DNA of 64,000 nt, taken from positions 62,001 to 126,000 of the forward strand of contig JBQDYD010000005.1 of assembly GCA_051967755.1 (NCBI GenBank). The letters run 5' to 3'. The stretch comes from UBA1672 sp051967755. Its GTDB lineage: Bacteria; Pseudomonadota; Alphaproteobacteria; Micavibrionales; Micavibrionaceae. The translations under genes and the position numbers were made by a program. This document shows, piece by piece, positions 1-9,392 of this stretch. Below the pieces are notes generated by a model. That model did not search any database, was not told where the DNA came from, and saw only the letters and a list, made by a program, of their open reading frames with translations. Position 1 is the stretch's first letter. Every line of letters begins with the position of its first letter.

Positions 1-510
1 GCTCTGTTTATGGAAGCACTGGATGTGGACGATGTTATCGCACACCTTCTTGTTGCTGAAGGCTTTACTGATGTCGATGAAATTGTTGAAACACCGGTAG
101 ATGAGCTGAATCAGATCGAAGGATTTGAAGAGGAAATCTCTATCGAGCTTCAAAATCGTGCATCTGCATGGTTAGAATCAAAACAAAAAGAACTGGATGA
201 GAAACAGGAAGAGCTGGGCATTAGTGACGACCTAATGGAAGCGCAAGGCCTTCGCCCTGATCAAATTCTTACGCTTGGTGAAAAAGGTGTGAAAACACTT
301 GATGACCTTGCAGACCTTGCGAGTGATGAACTCATCGAATTACTTGGTGAAGATCAAATCACAGAAAAGGATGCAAACGCGGTTATCATGAAAGCGCGTG
401 AGCACTGGTTCGCAGAAGAAAACGCACAGGCTGAAGCTGCGGAAGCAGAAGCGGCCGCTGCAGAAAAATCTGAAGGTGACGAAACACCTGAAGAGAAGGA
501 AGACGCATAA
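1..510 (+). CDS. nusA: Transcription termination/antitermination factor NusA, C-terminal part
   Basis: The reading frame is open from the window edge, so the gene begins upstream; the first methionine at position 10 is internal. The visible 169 residues are the C-terminal helix-hairpin-helix part of alphaproteobacterial NusA: two HhH-type repeats (about residues 5-60 and 80-118 of this fragment) followed by a very acidic, alanine/glutamate-rich tail. NusA binds RNA polymerase and modulates pausing, termination and antitermination. infB follows after 139 bases, the conserved order, but no ylxR (DUF448) gene lies between them. Identification rests on the C-terminal sequence plus the conserved neighbours infB-rbfA-truB-rpsO. 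Confidence 0.93.
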   Translation, partial: ALFMEALDVDDVIAHLLVAEGFTDVDEIVETPVDELNQIEGFEEEISIELQNRASAWLESKQKELDEKQEELGISDDLMEAQGLRPDQILTLGEKGVKTLDDLADLASDELIELLGEDQITEKDANAVIMKAREHWFAEENAQAEAAEAEAAAAEKSEGDETPEEKEDA

Positions 511-513
511 AGT

Positions 514-537
514 TATCACCAAAATTCTTTGGTGATA
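514..537 (+). promoter_or_regulatory. Perfect 10-bp hairpin between nusA and infB
   Basis: Arms 514-523 (TATCACCAAA) and 528-537 (TTTGGTGATA) pair perfectly around an ATTC loop, starting 3 bases after the nusA stop. No run of T follows, so it is not a standard intrinsic terminator. It could be an attenuator, a processing site or a pause hairpin acting on infB expression. The inverted repeat is seen directly; the role is inferred. Confidence 0.5.
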
Positions 538-649
538 GCCGTTATTAATGTATTAGGCATATGTGTATAAGGTTATCAAAACAAAGCCTTTGCACTTATG
601 CCAATGCATGTGTATACCTTAACCCCTATAAGGAAACTGGACAGTATTT

Positions 650-3124
650 ATGAGTGAGAAAAAAGAAAAAGAAGAAGAAAAAAAGTCATCAGGAAAGACA
701 TTAAGTCTCTCCGGCAAAACGTTGAGCCTTAAAGGTGGTACTTCTTCTCGCTCCAAGTCTGGAGGGGCAAATGTAGCTGTAGAAGTTCGCCGCAAAAGAA
801 CGCAGCAGACCTCTCGCAGAGATGACACAAAGTCTGGTGATGAAAGCCTGACCAATGAAGAAAAAGACGCACGCGCACGCGCACTGAAGGCCGCCTTGGA
901 AGGTGAAGCCAAAAAGAAAGCCTTGCCGAAACGCCGCGTTATGACTTTGGAAGATAAAAAGGCAGAAGAAGCCAAGCGTGAAAAAGAACTGGAAGAAGCG
1001 CGTAAAAAAGGCGAAGAAAAGCAAAAAATGAAGGAGCAGCAAGCTGAGTCAACCGCTGCGCCGCAACCTGATGATGTGCCTCCTCCGGTAAAAGAGGAAA
1101 CAAAACGCACAAAGACTTTCTCTAACGAAGATCAAAAGCCAAAAGAAGAAGAAAGCTATCGCGATAAAATCAAAAAAGCGGCGCCGAAACCTTCAAGAGC
1201 GACTGCAGATCGCCGTGGCGGTAGAATTACAATTACACAGGCACTTAACCGTGATTATGAACGTGATCGTGGGCCGAGCCTTGCGGCACAAAAGAGAGCC
1301 CGCGAAAAAGCGCGCTTGGCGGCTCAGCCTTTCCAAGAGCCGACAAAGAAAAGTGTAAGAGAAGTTGTTCTTCCTGAAACGATTACTGTTCAGGAACTTG
1401 CCAATCGTATGGCGGAGCCAGGTAAAGAGGTTATCAAAACACTGATGAAAATGGGTGTTATGGCCACCAGCACAGAGATGATCGATGCAGACACAGCTGA
1501 GCTTATTATTGAAGAATTTGGTCATAAAACTAAGCGTGTAACAGACGCGGATGTGGAAATTGGCCTGGATGATCATGAAGATTCAGAAGATGAACTAGAG
1601 CCACGCCCACCTGTTGTGACGATCATGGGTCACGTTGACCATGGTAAAACATCGCTATTGGATGCGCTGCGTGAAACAGATGTTGTCGCAGGCGAAGCCG
1701 GCGGTATTACGCAGCATATTGGTGCCTATCAGGTGACATTATCATCCAATGATAAAATTACGTTCCTTGATACACCCGGTCACGCGGCCTTTACAGAAAT
1801 GCGTGCACGTGGTGCAAATGTGACGGATATCGTAGTTGTTGTTGTTGCGGCAAACGATTCAATCATGCCACAAACAATCGAAGCGATTAGCCACGCAAAA
1901 GCGGCCGGCGTTCCGATTATTGTTGCAGTGAACAAAATTGACTTACCCGATGCGAACCCTAATAAGGTTAAGCAAGACCTTCTTCAGCATGAAGTTGTTA
2001 TCGAAGAAATGGGCGGTGATGTTCAGTGTATTGAAATCTCAGCCAAGAAAAAGACAAATCTGGATAAGCTGGAAGAAGCAATTCTATTACAAGCTGAAAT
2101 CCTTGAATTACACGCAAACCCTAACCGAAATGCACAAGGTTACGTGGTTGAATCAAAGATCGAGAAAGGCCGCGGGCCTGTTGCTACCGTCCTTATCCAG
2201 AAAGGGACATTGCGCATTGGTCACGTATTCGTTGTAGGCGCGTCGTTCGGTAAAGTGCGTGCCCTTATCGATGATAAAGGCCGCCACATTAAAGAAGCCA
2301 TCCCGGGTCAACCTGTTGAGGTTTTAGGGGCGGATACTGCGCCTATGGCCGGTGATATCTTTAATGTTACAAAAGAAGAGAGCAAAGCCAGAGAGATTGC
2401 GGAATACAGAAGCCGTAAGATCAAAGAAATGGAAGCTGTTAATGCGGTTAAAGGTCGTACGACCATGGAGCAATTATTATTGCAACGTAAAGAAGGCGAA
2501 AAGACCAAGCTACCTGTTATTATCCGCGCAGATGTTCATGGTTCCGTTGAGGCGATCAGAGGATCTCTTGATAAGATGGTCGAAGAAAACAATGATATTG
2601 AGGTACAAGTCTTGCACACAGGTGTTGGCGGTATCACAGAATCAGATGTTATTCTTGCGAATGCGTCAGGCGCATTGATCATTGGCTTTAATGTGCGTGC
2701 AAACGCACAAGCCCGTGACCTTGCCACACGTGATAGTGTTGATATTCGCTACTATAATGTGATTTACAACGTCATTGATGATGCAAAAGCAATCCTTACA
2801 GGTATGCTTGCCCCGACAATTCGCGAGGAATATATCGGTCAGGCCGCGATACGTCAGGTCTTTAACATCACCAAGGTCGGTAAAGTTGCCGGTTGTGAGG
2901 TTACTGAGGGTTCAGTTAAACGTGGGTCTAAGGTTCGCCTGCTTCGTGATGATGTTGTTATCCATGAAGGTATGCTGAAAACGTTGAAGCGCTTCCAAGA
3001 GGAAGTCAAAGACGTTAAAGAAGGCCAAGAATGTGGTATGGCGTTTGAAAGCTATGACGACATCAAAGAAGGTGACGTTATTGAATGCTTCGAAGTGATC
3101 GAAGAAGAACGCGTTATTGAGTAA
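650..3124 (+). CDS. infB: Translation initiation factor IF-2
   Basis: Delivers initiator fMet-tRNA to the 30S subunit and hydrolyses GTP on subunit joining. The 824-residue protein has the long, lysine/glutamate-rich N-terminal region typical of bacterial IF-2 (about residues 1-230), an IF2_N module (about 235-285), then the GTPase: G1 GHVDHGKT at 327-334, G3 DTPGH at 374-378, G4 NKID at 428-431, and the C-terminal domains to residue 824. Length and order fit the family. The ATG at 650 has AAGGA about 15 bases upstream, a long spacing. rbfA starts 6 bases after the stop, so the pair is co-transcribed. Confidence 0.97.
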   Translation: MSEKKEKEEEKKSSGKTLSLSGKTLSLKGGTSSRSKSGGANVAVEVRRKRTQQTSRRDDTKSGDESLTNEEKDARARALKAALEGEAKKKALPKRRVMTLEDKKAEEAKREKELEEARKKGEEKQKMKEQQAESTAAPQPDDVPPPVKEETKRTKTFSNEDQKPKEEESYRDKIKKAAPKPSRATADRRGGRITITQALNRDYERDRGPSLAAQKRAREKARLAAQPFQEPTKKSVREVVLPETITVQELANRMAEPGKEVIKTLMKMGVMATSTEMIDADTAELIIEEFGHKTKRVTDADVEIGLDDHEDSEDELEPRPPVVTIMGHVDHGKTSLLDALRETDVVAGEAGGITQHIGAYQVTLSSNDKITFLDTPGHAAFTEMRARGANVTDIVVVVVAANDSIMPQTIEAISHAKAAGVPIIVAVNKIDLPDANPNKVKQDLLQHEVVIEEMGGDVQCIEISAKKKTNLDKLEEAILLQAEILELHANPNRNAQGYVVESKIEKGRGPVATVLIQKGTLRIGHVFVVGASFGKVRALIDDKGRHIKEAIPGQPVEVLGADTAPMAGDIFNVTKEESKAREIAEYRSRKIKEMEAVNAVKGRTTMEQLLLQRKEGEKTKLPVIIRADVHGSVEAIRGSLDKMVEENNDIEVQVLHTGVGGITESDVILANASGALIIGFNVRANAQARDLATRDSVDIRYYNVIYNVIDDAKAILTGMLAPTIREEYIGQAAIRQVFNITKVGKVAGCEVTEGSVKRGSKVRLLRDDVVIHEGMLKTLKRFQEEVKDVKEGQECGMAFESYDDIKEGDVIECFEVIEEERVIE

Positions 3125-3130
3125 GACGCA

Positions 3131-3535
3131 ATGAAACATCACCGCAGTAAAAATAGCGAGCCATCGCAACGTCAACGCCGTGTTGGTGAACAGATAAAGC
3201 AAATTTTATCTGAAACACTGCAGCGCGGGCATTTTGATAGTGTACTGTTGCTCAATAAATCTAATACAATCATCGTGTCAGAGGTTCGCCCCTCCCCCGA
3301 TTTGAAGCATGCACGAGCCTATGTCATGTCTATCAATGGTGAGGATTTAGAAGAGCTGTTGCATGATTTGAATGATAATGCGCACATCTTCCAAAAGGAG
3401 CTGGCACGCGGCACTAACCTTAAATTTACACCGCGCGTTAAATTTGTGACAGATACTTCGTTTGATGAAGCACAACACATTGAAAGCATTCTGCGTGATG
3501 TCCGTAAAGATGATCAGGACGAACCTGAGGAGTAA
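3131..3535 (+). CDS. rbfA: 30S ribosome-binding factor A
   Basis: RbfA binds the 30S subunit and assists late 16S rRNA processing and cold adaptation. The 134-residue protein has the family features: an N-terminal RQRRVGEQIKQIL segment, a central VSEVRPSPDLKHARAYV segment that matches the KH-like core, and an acidic tail. It lies 6 bases after infB and 5 bases before truB, the standard order, which supports both the call and the start. Confidence 0.95.
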   Translation: MKHHRSKNSEPSQRQRRVGEQIKQILSETLQRGHFDSVLLLNKSNTIIVSEVRPSPDLKHARAYVMSINGEDLEELLHDLNDNAHIFQKELARGTNLKFTPRVKFVTDTSFDEAQHIESILRDVRKDDQDEPEE

Positions 3536-3540
3536 AGCCG

Positions 3541-4479
3541 ATGGGCCGTCGCAGGAAAAAGGGTGATCCCGTTTCAGGTTGGGTTAATCTCGACAAACCC
3601 TATGGCATGACATCAACACAGGCCGTTGGTAAAATACGCCGCTTAATGAATGCACAAAAAGTTGGCCATGCAGGTACGCTGGATCCGCTTGCGACTGGTG
3701 TTTTGCCGATTGCGCTTGGCGAAGCCACAAAAACCATCCCCTTTGCCCAAGATGATATAAAAACCTATAGCTTTACGGCCGTATGGGGACAGCAGCGAGA
3801 CACCGATGACGCAGAAGGCGATGTTATCGCCACATCTGATTACCGCCCTACTAAAGAAAAAATAGAAGCCGCCCTTCCCCAATTTATCGGAGAGATAGAA
3901 CAAACACCGCCTAAATTCTCTGCGATAAAAGTTAATGGTGAACGTGCCTATGACCTTGCCCGTGATGGTGAAGAGCCGGAGCTAAAATCACGCATTGTCT
4001 ATATTGACGACCTTATCCTAAAAGAAGCCCGAGACAACGAGGCAGACTTTGAGATGACCTGTGGTAAGGGCACATATGTGCGCGCCTTAACCCGCGATTT
4101 AGGCGAAGTTTTAGGCACAAAAGCCTATGTCGGGGCATTACGCCGTGAAAAAGTCGGTGCATTCACCGCGCAAAATGCGATTTCTCTGGACAATCTGGAA
4201 GAGATGGATTACGTTGCCGCCCGTGCTGAGGCTTTATTGCCCCTGCAGACAGTGCTGGACGATATCCCGGCTTTAGATCTGACAGAGGAAGAAACAATAA
4301 GGCTTCGTAACGGACAGGCATTAGGTTTTGTCTCCCGCCCTGATTTTGAGCGTTTGCAAAAAGTCGGTTTAGGAACAAAAGAAAACCAAACTGCCGTGGC
4401 TTTATTAGATGGTAAACCTGTTGCTTTGATTGATCAGGTACGCGCAGAAATTAAGCCGGTTCGTGTTTTTAATATTTAA
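3541..4479 (+). CDS. truB: tRNA pseudouridine(55) synthase TruB
   Basis: Isomerises U55 of the T-loop of tRNAs to pseudouridine. The catalytic aspartate lies in the motif GTLDPLATG (Asp48), preceded by the N-terminal LDKPYGMTST segment. The KGTYVRALTRDLG motif in the C-terminal half is also family-typical. The 312 residues are normal. The start is 5 bases after the rbfA stop, and rpsO follows after 25 bases, so this is part of the infB-rbfA-truB-rpsO unit. Confidence 0.96.
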   Translation: MGRRRKKGDPVSGWVNLDKPYGMTSTQAVGKIRRLMNAQKVGHAGTLDPLATGVLPIALGEATKTIPFAQDDIKTYSFTAVWGQQRDTDDAEGDVIATSDYRPTKEKIEAALPQFIGEIEQTPPKFSAIKVNGERAYDLARDGEEPELKSRIVYIDDLILKEARDNEADFEMTCGKGTYVRALTRDLGEVLGTKAYVGALRREKVGAFTAQNAISLDNLEEMDYVAARAEALLPLQTVLDDIPALDLTEEETIRLRNGQALGFVSRPDFERLQKVGLGTKENQTAVALLDGKPVALIDQVRAEIKPVRVFNI

Positions 4480-4504
4480 AGATATTGTGAAAAAGGAAAA
4501 AACT

Positions 4505-4774
4505 ATGTCGATTACAGCTGAGAAAAAAGCAGACGTTATTAAAGAATACGCAACTAAAAAAGATGACACAGGGTCACCGGAAGTTCAGGTTGCTATCCTA
4601 ACAAACCGCATTGAGGAATTGTCACAGCACATGCGTGTGCACAAGAAAGACTTCCACAGCCGCCGCGGTCTTTTGGCGATGGTTGCGAAGCGTCGTAAGC
4701 TTTTGGATTACCTAAAAGGTAAAGACGAAGACCGTTACCAAAAGTTGATTAAATCACTTGGTATCCGTCGTTAA
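4505..4774 (+). CDS. rpsO: 30S ribosomal protein S15
   Basis: S15 binds 16S rRNA in the central domain and nucleates platform assembly. The 89-residue protein starts MSITAEKK and carries the family motifs DTGSPEVQVA and KDFHSRRGLL. The frame is open further upstream to 4430, but ATG 4505 is preceded by AAGGA at 4493-4497 and gives the exact family length, so the longer reading is rejected. A strong terminator follows. pnp, normally next, is displaced by an inverted gpmI. Confidence 0.97.
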   Translation: MSITAEKKADVIKEYATKKDDTGSPEVQVAILTNRIEELSQHMRVHKKDFHSRRGLLAMVAKRRKLLDYLKGKDEDRYQKLIKSLGIRR

Positions 4775-4802
4775 TTCGAACGATCAAGATCAGAATTTCA
4801 AA

Positions 4803-4830
4803 AGCCACCTCATCGGGTGGCTTTTTTATT
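4803..4830 (+). terminator. Intrinsic terminator after rpsO
   Basis: AGCCACC (4803-4809) pairs with GGTGGCT (4816-4822) around a 6-base loop and is followed by six T. It closes the nusA-rpsO unit and lies in the convergent gap before gpmI. Confidence 0.9.
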
Positions 4831-4852
4831 ATACGTCATTATTCTGGGCTCA

Positions 4853-6391
4853 TTATTTCACAAGAACTTCGCCGTCCATCTCGTCAGGCTTTTCAATGCC
4901 CAGAAAATATAGCATCGTCGGTGCAATATCGGCCAGTTTACCTTCAGACAGTTGAATACCCTCTGCCCCCACGATGATAAATGGCACAGGGTTAAGTGTA
5001 TGCGCTGTATGCGGGCCGTTGGTTTTCTTATCAAACATCTGATCCGCATTTCCGTGATCCGCCGTTACAATAAGCACACCGCCTTTATCCTCTACCGCGG
5101 CCTTTAACTTACATAATGTACCATCAACCGCCTCTGCCGCCGCACGCGCCGCATCAATAGAGCCCGTATGCCCAACCATGTCAGTGTTGGCGAAATTGAC
5201 GATAATCGCATCATGCTGGTCACCATCAACCACGGCCAGCAGTTTTTCTGACAGTTCAGGAGCAGACATTTCAGGTTGCAGATCGTATGTTGCAACCTTA
5301 GGGGAATTAACAAGAATGCGTTCTTCGCCTTCATACGGCTCTTCGCGCCCACAGTTAAAGAAGAACGTGACGTGTGGGTATTTCTCCGTTTCTGCCATAC
5401 GCATCTGAGTTAAGCCATGCGCCGATACAACCTCACCGAAAATGTTTTTATGCTCAAGCGGTTTGAACAAAATATCCATATATTCATTGAGTTCGTCAGA
5501 ATATTCTACCATACCAATTGCCTGTGAAATATCAGGCGCACCGCCATCACGGTCAAATCCGTCAAAATCATCGAAAATAAGTGATTGCAGAATTTGACGC
5601 GCGCGATCATTACGAAAGTTCGCGAAGATAATCGCATCACCCTCTTCTATACCCTCATACTGGCTGAAGATCGCAGGCTCAAGGAATTCATCTGTTTTTC
5701 CGGCCTCATAACAAGACTGAATATATTCTGCAGGTGAACCCGCCTTTGTACCTACACCGCGAACAATCGCGTTGTAAGCCTTCTCTACGCGCTCCCAACG
5801 ATTATCGCGATCCATAGCAAAGTATCGTCCGCAAACAGTTGATATTTGAATATTATAATAAGAGTTCACACCCTTTTCTGTATCAATAATAAATTGACGG
5901 CCACTGTGCGGAGAACAATCACGACCATCTGTAAAGGCATGTATGTGCGTGTTAATACCATTACCGCCAACAATCTTGGCGAGCTCAATAATATGATCCA
6001 TATGGGCGTGCACACCACCATCAGAAACCAGCCCCATGATATGGCACGCTTTGCCGCTTTCCTGTAAATTCTCGATTAAGGTTTTTAGCGCTTTATGATC
6101 TTTGACCAGATTATTTTCAAACGCCTTTGTTATGCGGGGCAAGAACTGCATGACAACGCGGCCTGCGCCAATATTCATATGACCAACTTCGGAATTACCC
6201 ATTTGGCCATCAGGTAAACCGACCTGCCCACCAAATGTGGTGAGTGTTGTATTCGGATATTCCGCCATTAATGCGTCATAGCACGGCGTGTTTGCACTGG
6301 CGATTGCATCATACTCTCCGCCATCACCTATTCCCCACCCATCAAGAATACATAAAACCACGGGTCTTTTTGTTGGCTTAAACTCTGTCAT
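4853..6391 (-). CDS. gpmI: 2,3-bisphosphoglycerate-independent phosphoglycerate mutase
   Basis: Interconverts 3- and 2-phosphoglycerate in glycolysis and gluconeogenesis, using two manganese ions and a phosphoserine intermediate. The protein (512 residues) has the N-terminal metal motif LDGWG, the nucleophile motif MGNSEVGH, a DGRD segment and the C-terminal TADHGNAD metal motif. The frame is open to 6460, but ATG 6391 (MTEFKPTK) gives the normal family length and has a purine-rich GAGGTAAAGAG segment upstream. The gene is inverted relative to its neighbours and separates rpsO from pnp, an unusual place for it. Confidence 0.95.
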   Translation of the reverse strand: MTEFKPTKRPVVLCILDGWGIGDGGEYDAIASANTPCYDALMAEYPNTTLTTFGGQVGLPDGQMGNSEVGHMNIGAGRVVMQFLPRITKAFENNLVKDHKALKTLIENLQESGKACHIMGLVSDGGVHAHMDHIIELAKIVGGNGINTHIHAFTDGRDCSPHSGRQFIIDTEKGVNSYYNIQISTVCGRYFAMDRDNRWERVEKAYNAIVRGVGTKAGSPAEYIQSCYEAGKTDEFLEPAIFSQYEGIEEGDAIIFANFRNDRARQILQSLIFDDFDGFDRDGGAPDISQAIGMVEYSDELNEYMDILFKPLEHKNIFGEVVSAHGLTQMRMAETEKYPHVTFFFNCGREEPYEGEERILVNSPKVATYDLQPEMSAPELSEKLLAVVDGDQHDAIIVNFANTDMVGHTGSIDAARAAAEAVDGTLCKLKAAVEDKGGVLIVTADHGNADQMFDKKTNGPHTAHTLNPVPFIIVGAEGIQLSEGKLADIAPTMLYFLGIEKPDEMDGEVLVK

Positions 6392-6482
6392 AATATAACT
6401 CTTTACCTCAAAACCTTTGACATTTACGGCGGATAATGTCATGTCTATACACGTTTGCATAGCCGTAATTTGGATTGGCTTT

Positions 6483-6524
6483 ACGGTTGACTATTAAATG
6501 CAGGGACATCCTGTTTTTAACCGT
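6483..6524 (+). promoter_or_regulatory. pnp: Nested inverted repeat in the pnp leader
   Basis: ACGGTT (6483-6488) pairs with AACCGT (6519-6524), and inside it CAGG (6501-6504) pairs with CCTG (6510-6513). It lies about 100 bases upstream of the pnp start. In enterobacteria pnp is autoregulated through an RNase III-cleaved leader hairpin. A similar role here is inference only: the stems are short and the promoter is not identified. Confidence 0.3.
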
Positions 6525-6622
6525 CCACCGAAGACCTCCCCGAATACAGTTTTTCAAACATTTTGTACTCTCTTTTGCATAGGGCAGAAGGGATTTGTAA
6601 TGAACATACATAAGGAAAAAAT

Positions 6623-8758
6623 ATGTTTAATGTATATAAAAAAGAAATCGATTTTGCCGGCAAGACTCTGACGCTTGAAACAGGTAAAATCGCAAGACAA
6701 GCAGACGGCGCTGTGCTTGCCACGATTGGCGAAACAAGCGTTCTTTGTGCCGTAACAGGTGCAAAATCAGTGCGCGAAGGTCAAGACTTCTTCCCACTTT
6801 CTGTACACTACCAAGAAAAGACATACTCCGCCGGTAAGATACCTGGCGGCTTTTTTAAGCGTGAAGCACGCCCAAGTGAAAAAGAAACACTAACAAGCCG
6901 TTTGATCGACCGCCCGATCCGCCCACTATTCCCTAAGGGCTTCCTTAATGAAGTTCAGGTTGTGGCAACTGTGGTTTCTCATGACCTTGAAAATGACCCA
7001 GATATGGTTGCAATGGTTGGCTGTTCTGCCGCTCTTACAATCTCTGGCATTCCGTTCATGGGCCCAATCGGCGGTGCACGCGTAGCCTATAAAGACGGCG
7101 AATACGTGATTAACCCACCAATGCATGAAATGGCTGACATGGATCTGGACCTTGTTGTTGCAGGGACTATGGAAGGTGTTTTGATGGTTGAATCAGAAGC
7201 ATCTGAGCTTTCTGAGGAAATTATGCTGGGCGCGGTTAATGCAGGTCATGAGGCATACCAGCCTGTTATCAAAGGCATTATCGAGCTTGCAGAAATGTGC
7301 GCCAAAGATATGTGGGACATTCAGGAAACACCTGAAAACATCACAAAGATGGCTGCTGATTTGAAATCAAAGTTTGCTGCGGATGTTGAAAAAGCATACG
7401 GCATCACTGATAAGCTAGAGCGTCAAACTGCTGTTGGTGAAGTCCGTAAAGCCGCTATCGAGGCATTCCTTGATGAAGAAAACGGTATCGACGAAGCCGT
7501 CATCACATCAAAGTTTAAATCCCTAGAGGGCGATGTTGTTCGCGGTGCGATCCTGAAAACAGGTAAACGCATTGATGAGCGTGACACAAAAACTGTACGT
7601 TCAATCGTTTCAGAAGTTGGTGTTCTTCCGCGTACACACGGTTCATGCCTATTCACACGTGGTGAAACGCAGGCTCTTGTTGTGGCAACACTTGGTACAG
7701 GTCAGGATGAGCAAATCATCGACGCGTTGGAAGGTGAATATAAGCAACGCTTCTTGCTACACTATAACTTCCCTCCATATTCTGTTGGTGAAGCCGGCCG
7801 TATGGGCCCTCCGGGTCGTCGTGAAATCGGTCACGGTAAGTTGGCATGGCGCGCGATTAACCCGCTTCTTCCGACTGCTGAGGAATTCCCATACACAATG
7901 CGTTCTGTTTCTGAAATCACAGAAAGTAACGGATCATCATCTATGGCGACAGTTTGTGGTACATCACTAGCGCTTATGGATGCAGGTGTTCCATTGAAGG
8001 CACCTGTTGCAGGTATCGCGATGGGCTTGATCAAAGAAGGCGATGAATTCGCGGTTCTTTCTGACATCCTTGGTGATGAAGATCACCTTGGTGACATGGA
8101 CTTCAAAGTTGCAGGTACAAAAAACGGTATTACTGCCCTTCAGATGGATATCAAAATCACATCCATCACAAAGGAAATCATGGAAGTAGCATTAGATCAG
8201 GCGAAAGACGGTCGCTTGCACATTTTGGACGAAATGGGCAAAGCACTAACAGAAGCCCGTACAGAGCTTAATGCTAATGCGCCGCAAATCGTATCAATCC
8301 AAATTCCTACGGATAAAATCCGCGAAGTGATCGGTACAGGCGGTAAGGTAATCCGTGAAATCATCGAGGTGACTGATACTAAGATTGATATCGAAGATGA
8401 CGGCTCTATCAAAGTTGCTGCGACAAACGCTGAAGCGATCGAAAAAGCCATCAAGATGATCAAAGACATCACTGATGAGCCGGAAATCGGCGTTGTTTAC
8501 ACAGGTAAAGTTGTAAAATGTGTTGATTTTGGTGCGTTTGTAAACTTCATGGGCGCAAAAGACGGCTTGGTTCACATTTCTGAACTTGCTGATCACCGCG
8601 TTGCGAAGACAACAGACATCATCAATGAAGGCGACGAAGTAAAAGTTCTTCTGACAGGTATTGATGACCGCGGTAAGGTAAAGCTTTCAATGAAACGCGT
8701 TGATCAGGAAACTGGCGAAATCATCGAAAAAGAAGAAAAGAAAGAAGCCAACGGCTAA
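6623..8758 (+). CDS. pnp: Polyribonucleotide nucleotidyltransferase (PNPase)
   Basis: Phosphorolytic 3'-to-5' exoribonuclease, a core subunit of the RNA degradosome. The 711 residues hold the first RNase PH domain (about 12-145, with FFKREARPSEKE), a linking alpha-helical domain, the second RNase PH domain (about 325-460), a KH domain (about 555-610, IREVIGTGGKVIREI) and an S1 domain (about 620-690), then a short acidic/lysine tail. The ATG at 6623 has AAGGAAAAAAT directly upstream. Monocistronic here: gpmI is divergent upstream and a terminator follows. Confidence 0.97.
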   Translation: MFNVYKKEIDFAGKTLTLETGKIARQADGAVLATIGETSVLCAVTGAKSVREGQDFFPLSVHYQEKTYSAGKIPGGFFKREARPSEKETLTSRLIDRPIRPLFPKGFLNEVQVVATVVSHDLENDPDMVAMVGCSAALTISGIPFMGPIGGARVAYKDGEYVINPPMHEMADMDLDLVVAGTMEGVLMVESEASELSEEIMLGAVNAGHEAYQPVIKGIIELAEMCAKDMWDIQETPENITKMAADLKSKFAADVEKAYGITDKLERQTAVGEVRKAAIEAFLDEENGIDEAVITSKFKSLEGDVVRGAILKTGKRIDERDTKTVRSIVSEVGVLPRTHGSCLFTRGETQALVVATLGTGQDEQIIDALEGEYKQRFLLHYNFPPYSVGEAGRMGPPGRREIGHGKLAWRAINPLLPTAEEFPYTMRSVSEITESNGSSSMATVCGTSLALMDAGVPLKAPVAGIAMGLIKEGDEFAVLSDILGDEDHLGDMDFKVAGTKNGITALQMDIKITSITKEIMEVALDQAKDGRLHILDEMGKALTEARTELNANAPQIVSIQIPTDKIREVIGTGGKVIREIIEVTDTKIDIEDDGSIKVAATNAEAIEKAIKMIKDITDEPEIGVVYTGKVVKCVDFGAFVNFMGAKDGLVHISELADHRVAKTTDIINEGDEVKVLLTGIDDRGKVKLSMKRVDQETGEIIEKEEKKEANG

Positions 8759-8789
8759 TTTCACTTTTTACTTTCCTAAAGTTTATGAG

Positions 8790-8820
8790 AGCCGGATACT
8801 GTATCCGGCTTTTATTTTGT
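8790..8820 (+). terminator. pnp: Intrinsic terminator after pnp
   Basis: AGCCGGATAC (8790-8799) and GTATCCGGCT (8801-8810) form a long perfect inverted repeat followed by a T-rich run (TTTATTTTG). Confidence 0.9.
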
Positions 8821-8891
8821 AATTTTTTTCCGATAAACCTCGAATTTCTTATTAATATACGACTTACTATAAATTATGGTAATATTGAGTA

Positions 8892-9347
8892 ATGGCTATT
8901 TCACGCGCTAGGCGTAATTTTAGAATATTTTTAGGGGTCCTCCTGCTATTAAGCATGGGGTTCTTTTCGGCATCTGCCTATCTCTATGTTAATGTTAAAC
9001 AACGAAATATCCGCCTTAGCGACGTTGCCCCTACTTTGTTTAAAATTGACATCTACCAATATTATGCGCTCTCATACATTAATAACCAAGACGGACAGCA
9101 CGACATAGCAAAGCACCTCTACCGTAAAGGGATGGCAAGCGGCATGTATACCAAGGCCGGTTTTCAAATGATGGATTCGCTTGCTATGGCTGGTCATGCA
9201 CCGTCACAAGTTTTTCAAGCCAACGTCCTTATGACCCATGGTGATGAAGAGGAAAAAGTCAAAGCAAAAGCATATTACATGAATGCCGCGGCACAGGGCT
9301 ATCCCCCTGCCATTGAAAAGCTTGCGTTTTTAAGAAATCAAGAATAG
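8892..9347 (+). CDS. Membrane-anchored Sel1-like repeat protein
   Basis: A 151-residue protein with a positively charged start (MAISRARRNFR) and one hydrophobic segment (about residues 12-32), then a soluble part that should lie in the periplasm. The region from about 70 to 148 looks like two degenerate Sel1/TPR-type helical repeats; the phrase AAAQGYPPAIEKLAFL is Sel1-like. Such repeats usually mediate protein contacts at the envelope. No enzyme motif is seen. It stands alone between the pnp terminator and ugpQ. The start follows a weak TTGAG. Confidence 0.7.
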   Translation: MAISRARRNFRIFLGVLLLLSMGFFSASAYLYVNVKQRNIRLSDVAPTLFKIDIYQYYALSYINNQDGQHDIAKHLYRKGMASGMYTKAGFQMMDSLAMAGHAPSQVFQANVLMTHGDEEEKVKAKAYYMNAAAQGYPPAIEKLAFLRNQE

Positions 9348-9392
9348 TTTGTCCTCTTACTTTTACTTGAAATCCGAACATAAAATATAAAC

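Noticed and set aside
619..1110. Minus-strand open frame opposite infB
   Set aside because: Serine/phenylalanine-rich shadow of the lysine/glutamate-rich IF-2 N-terminus.
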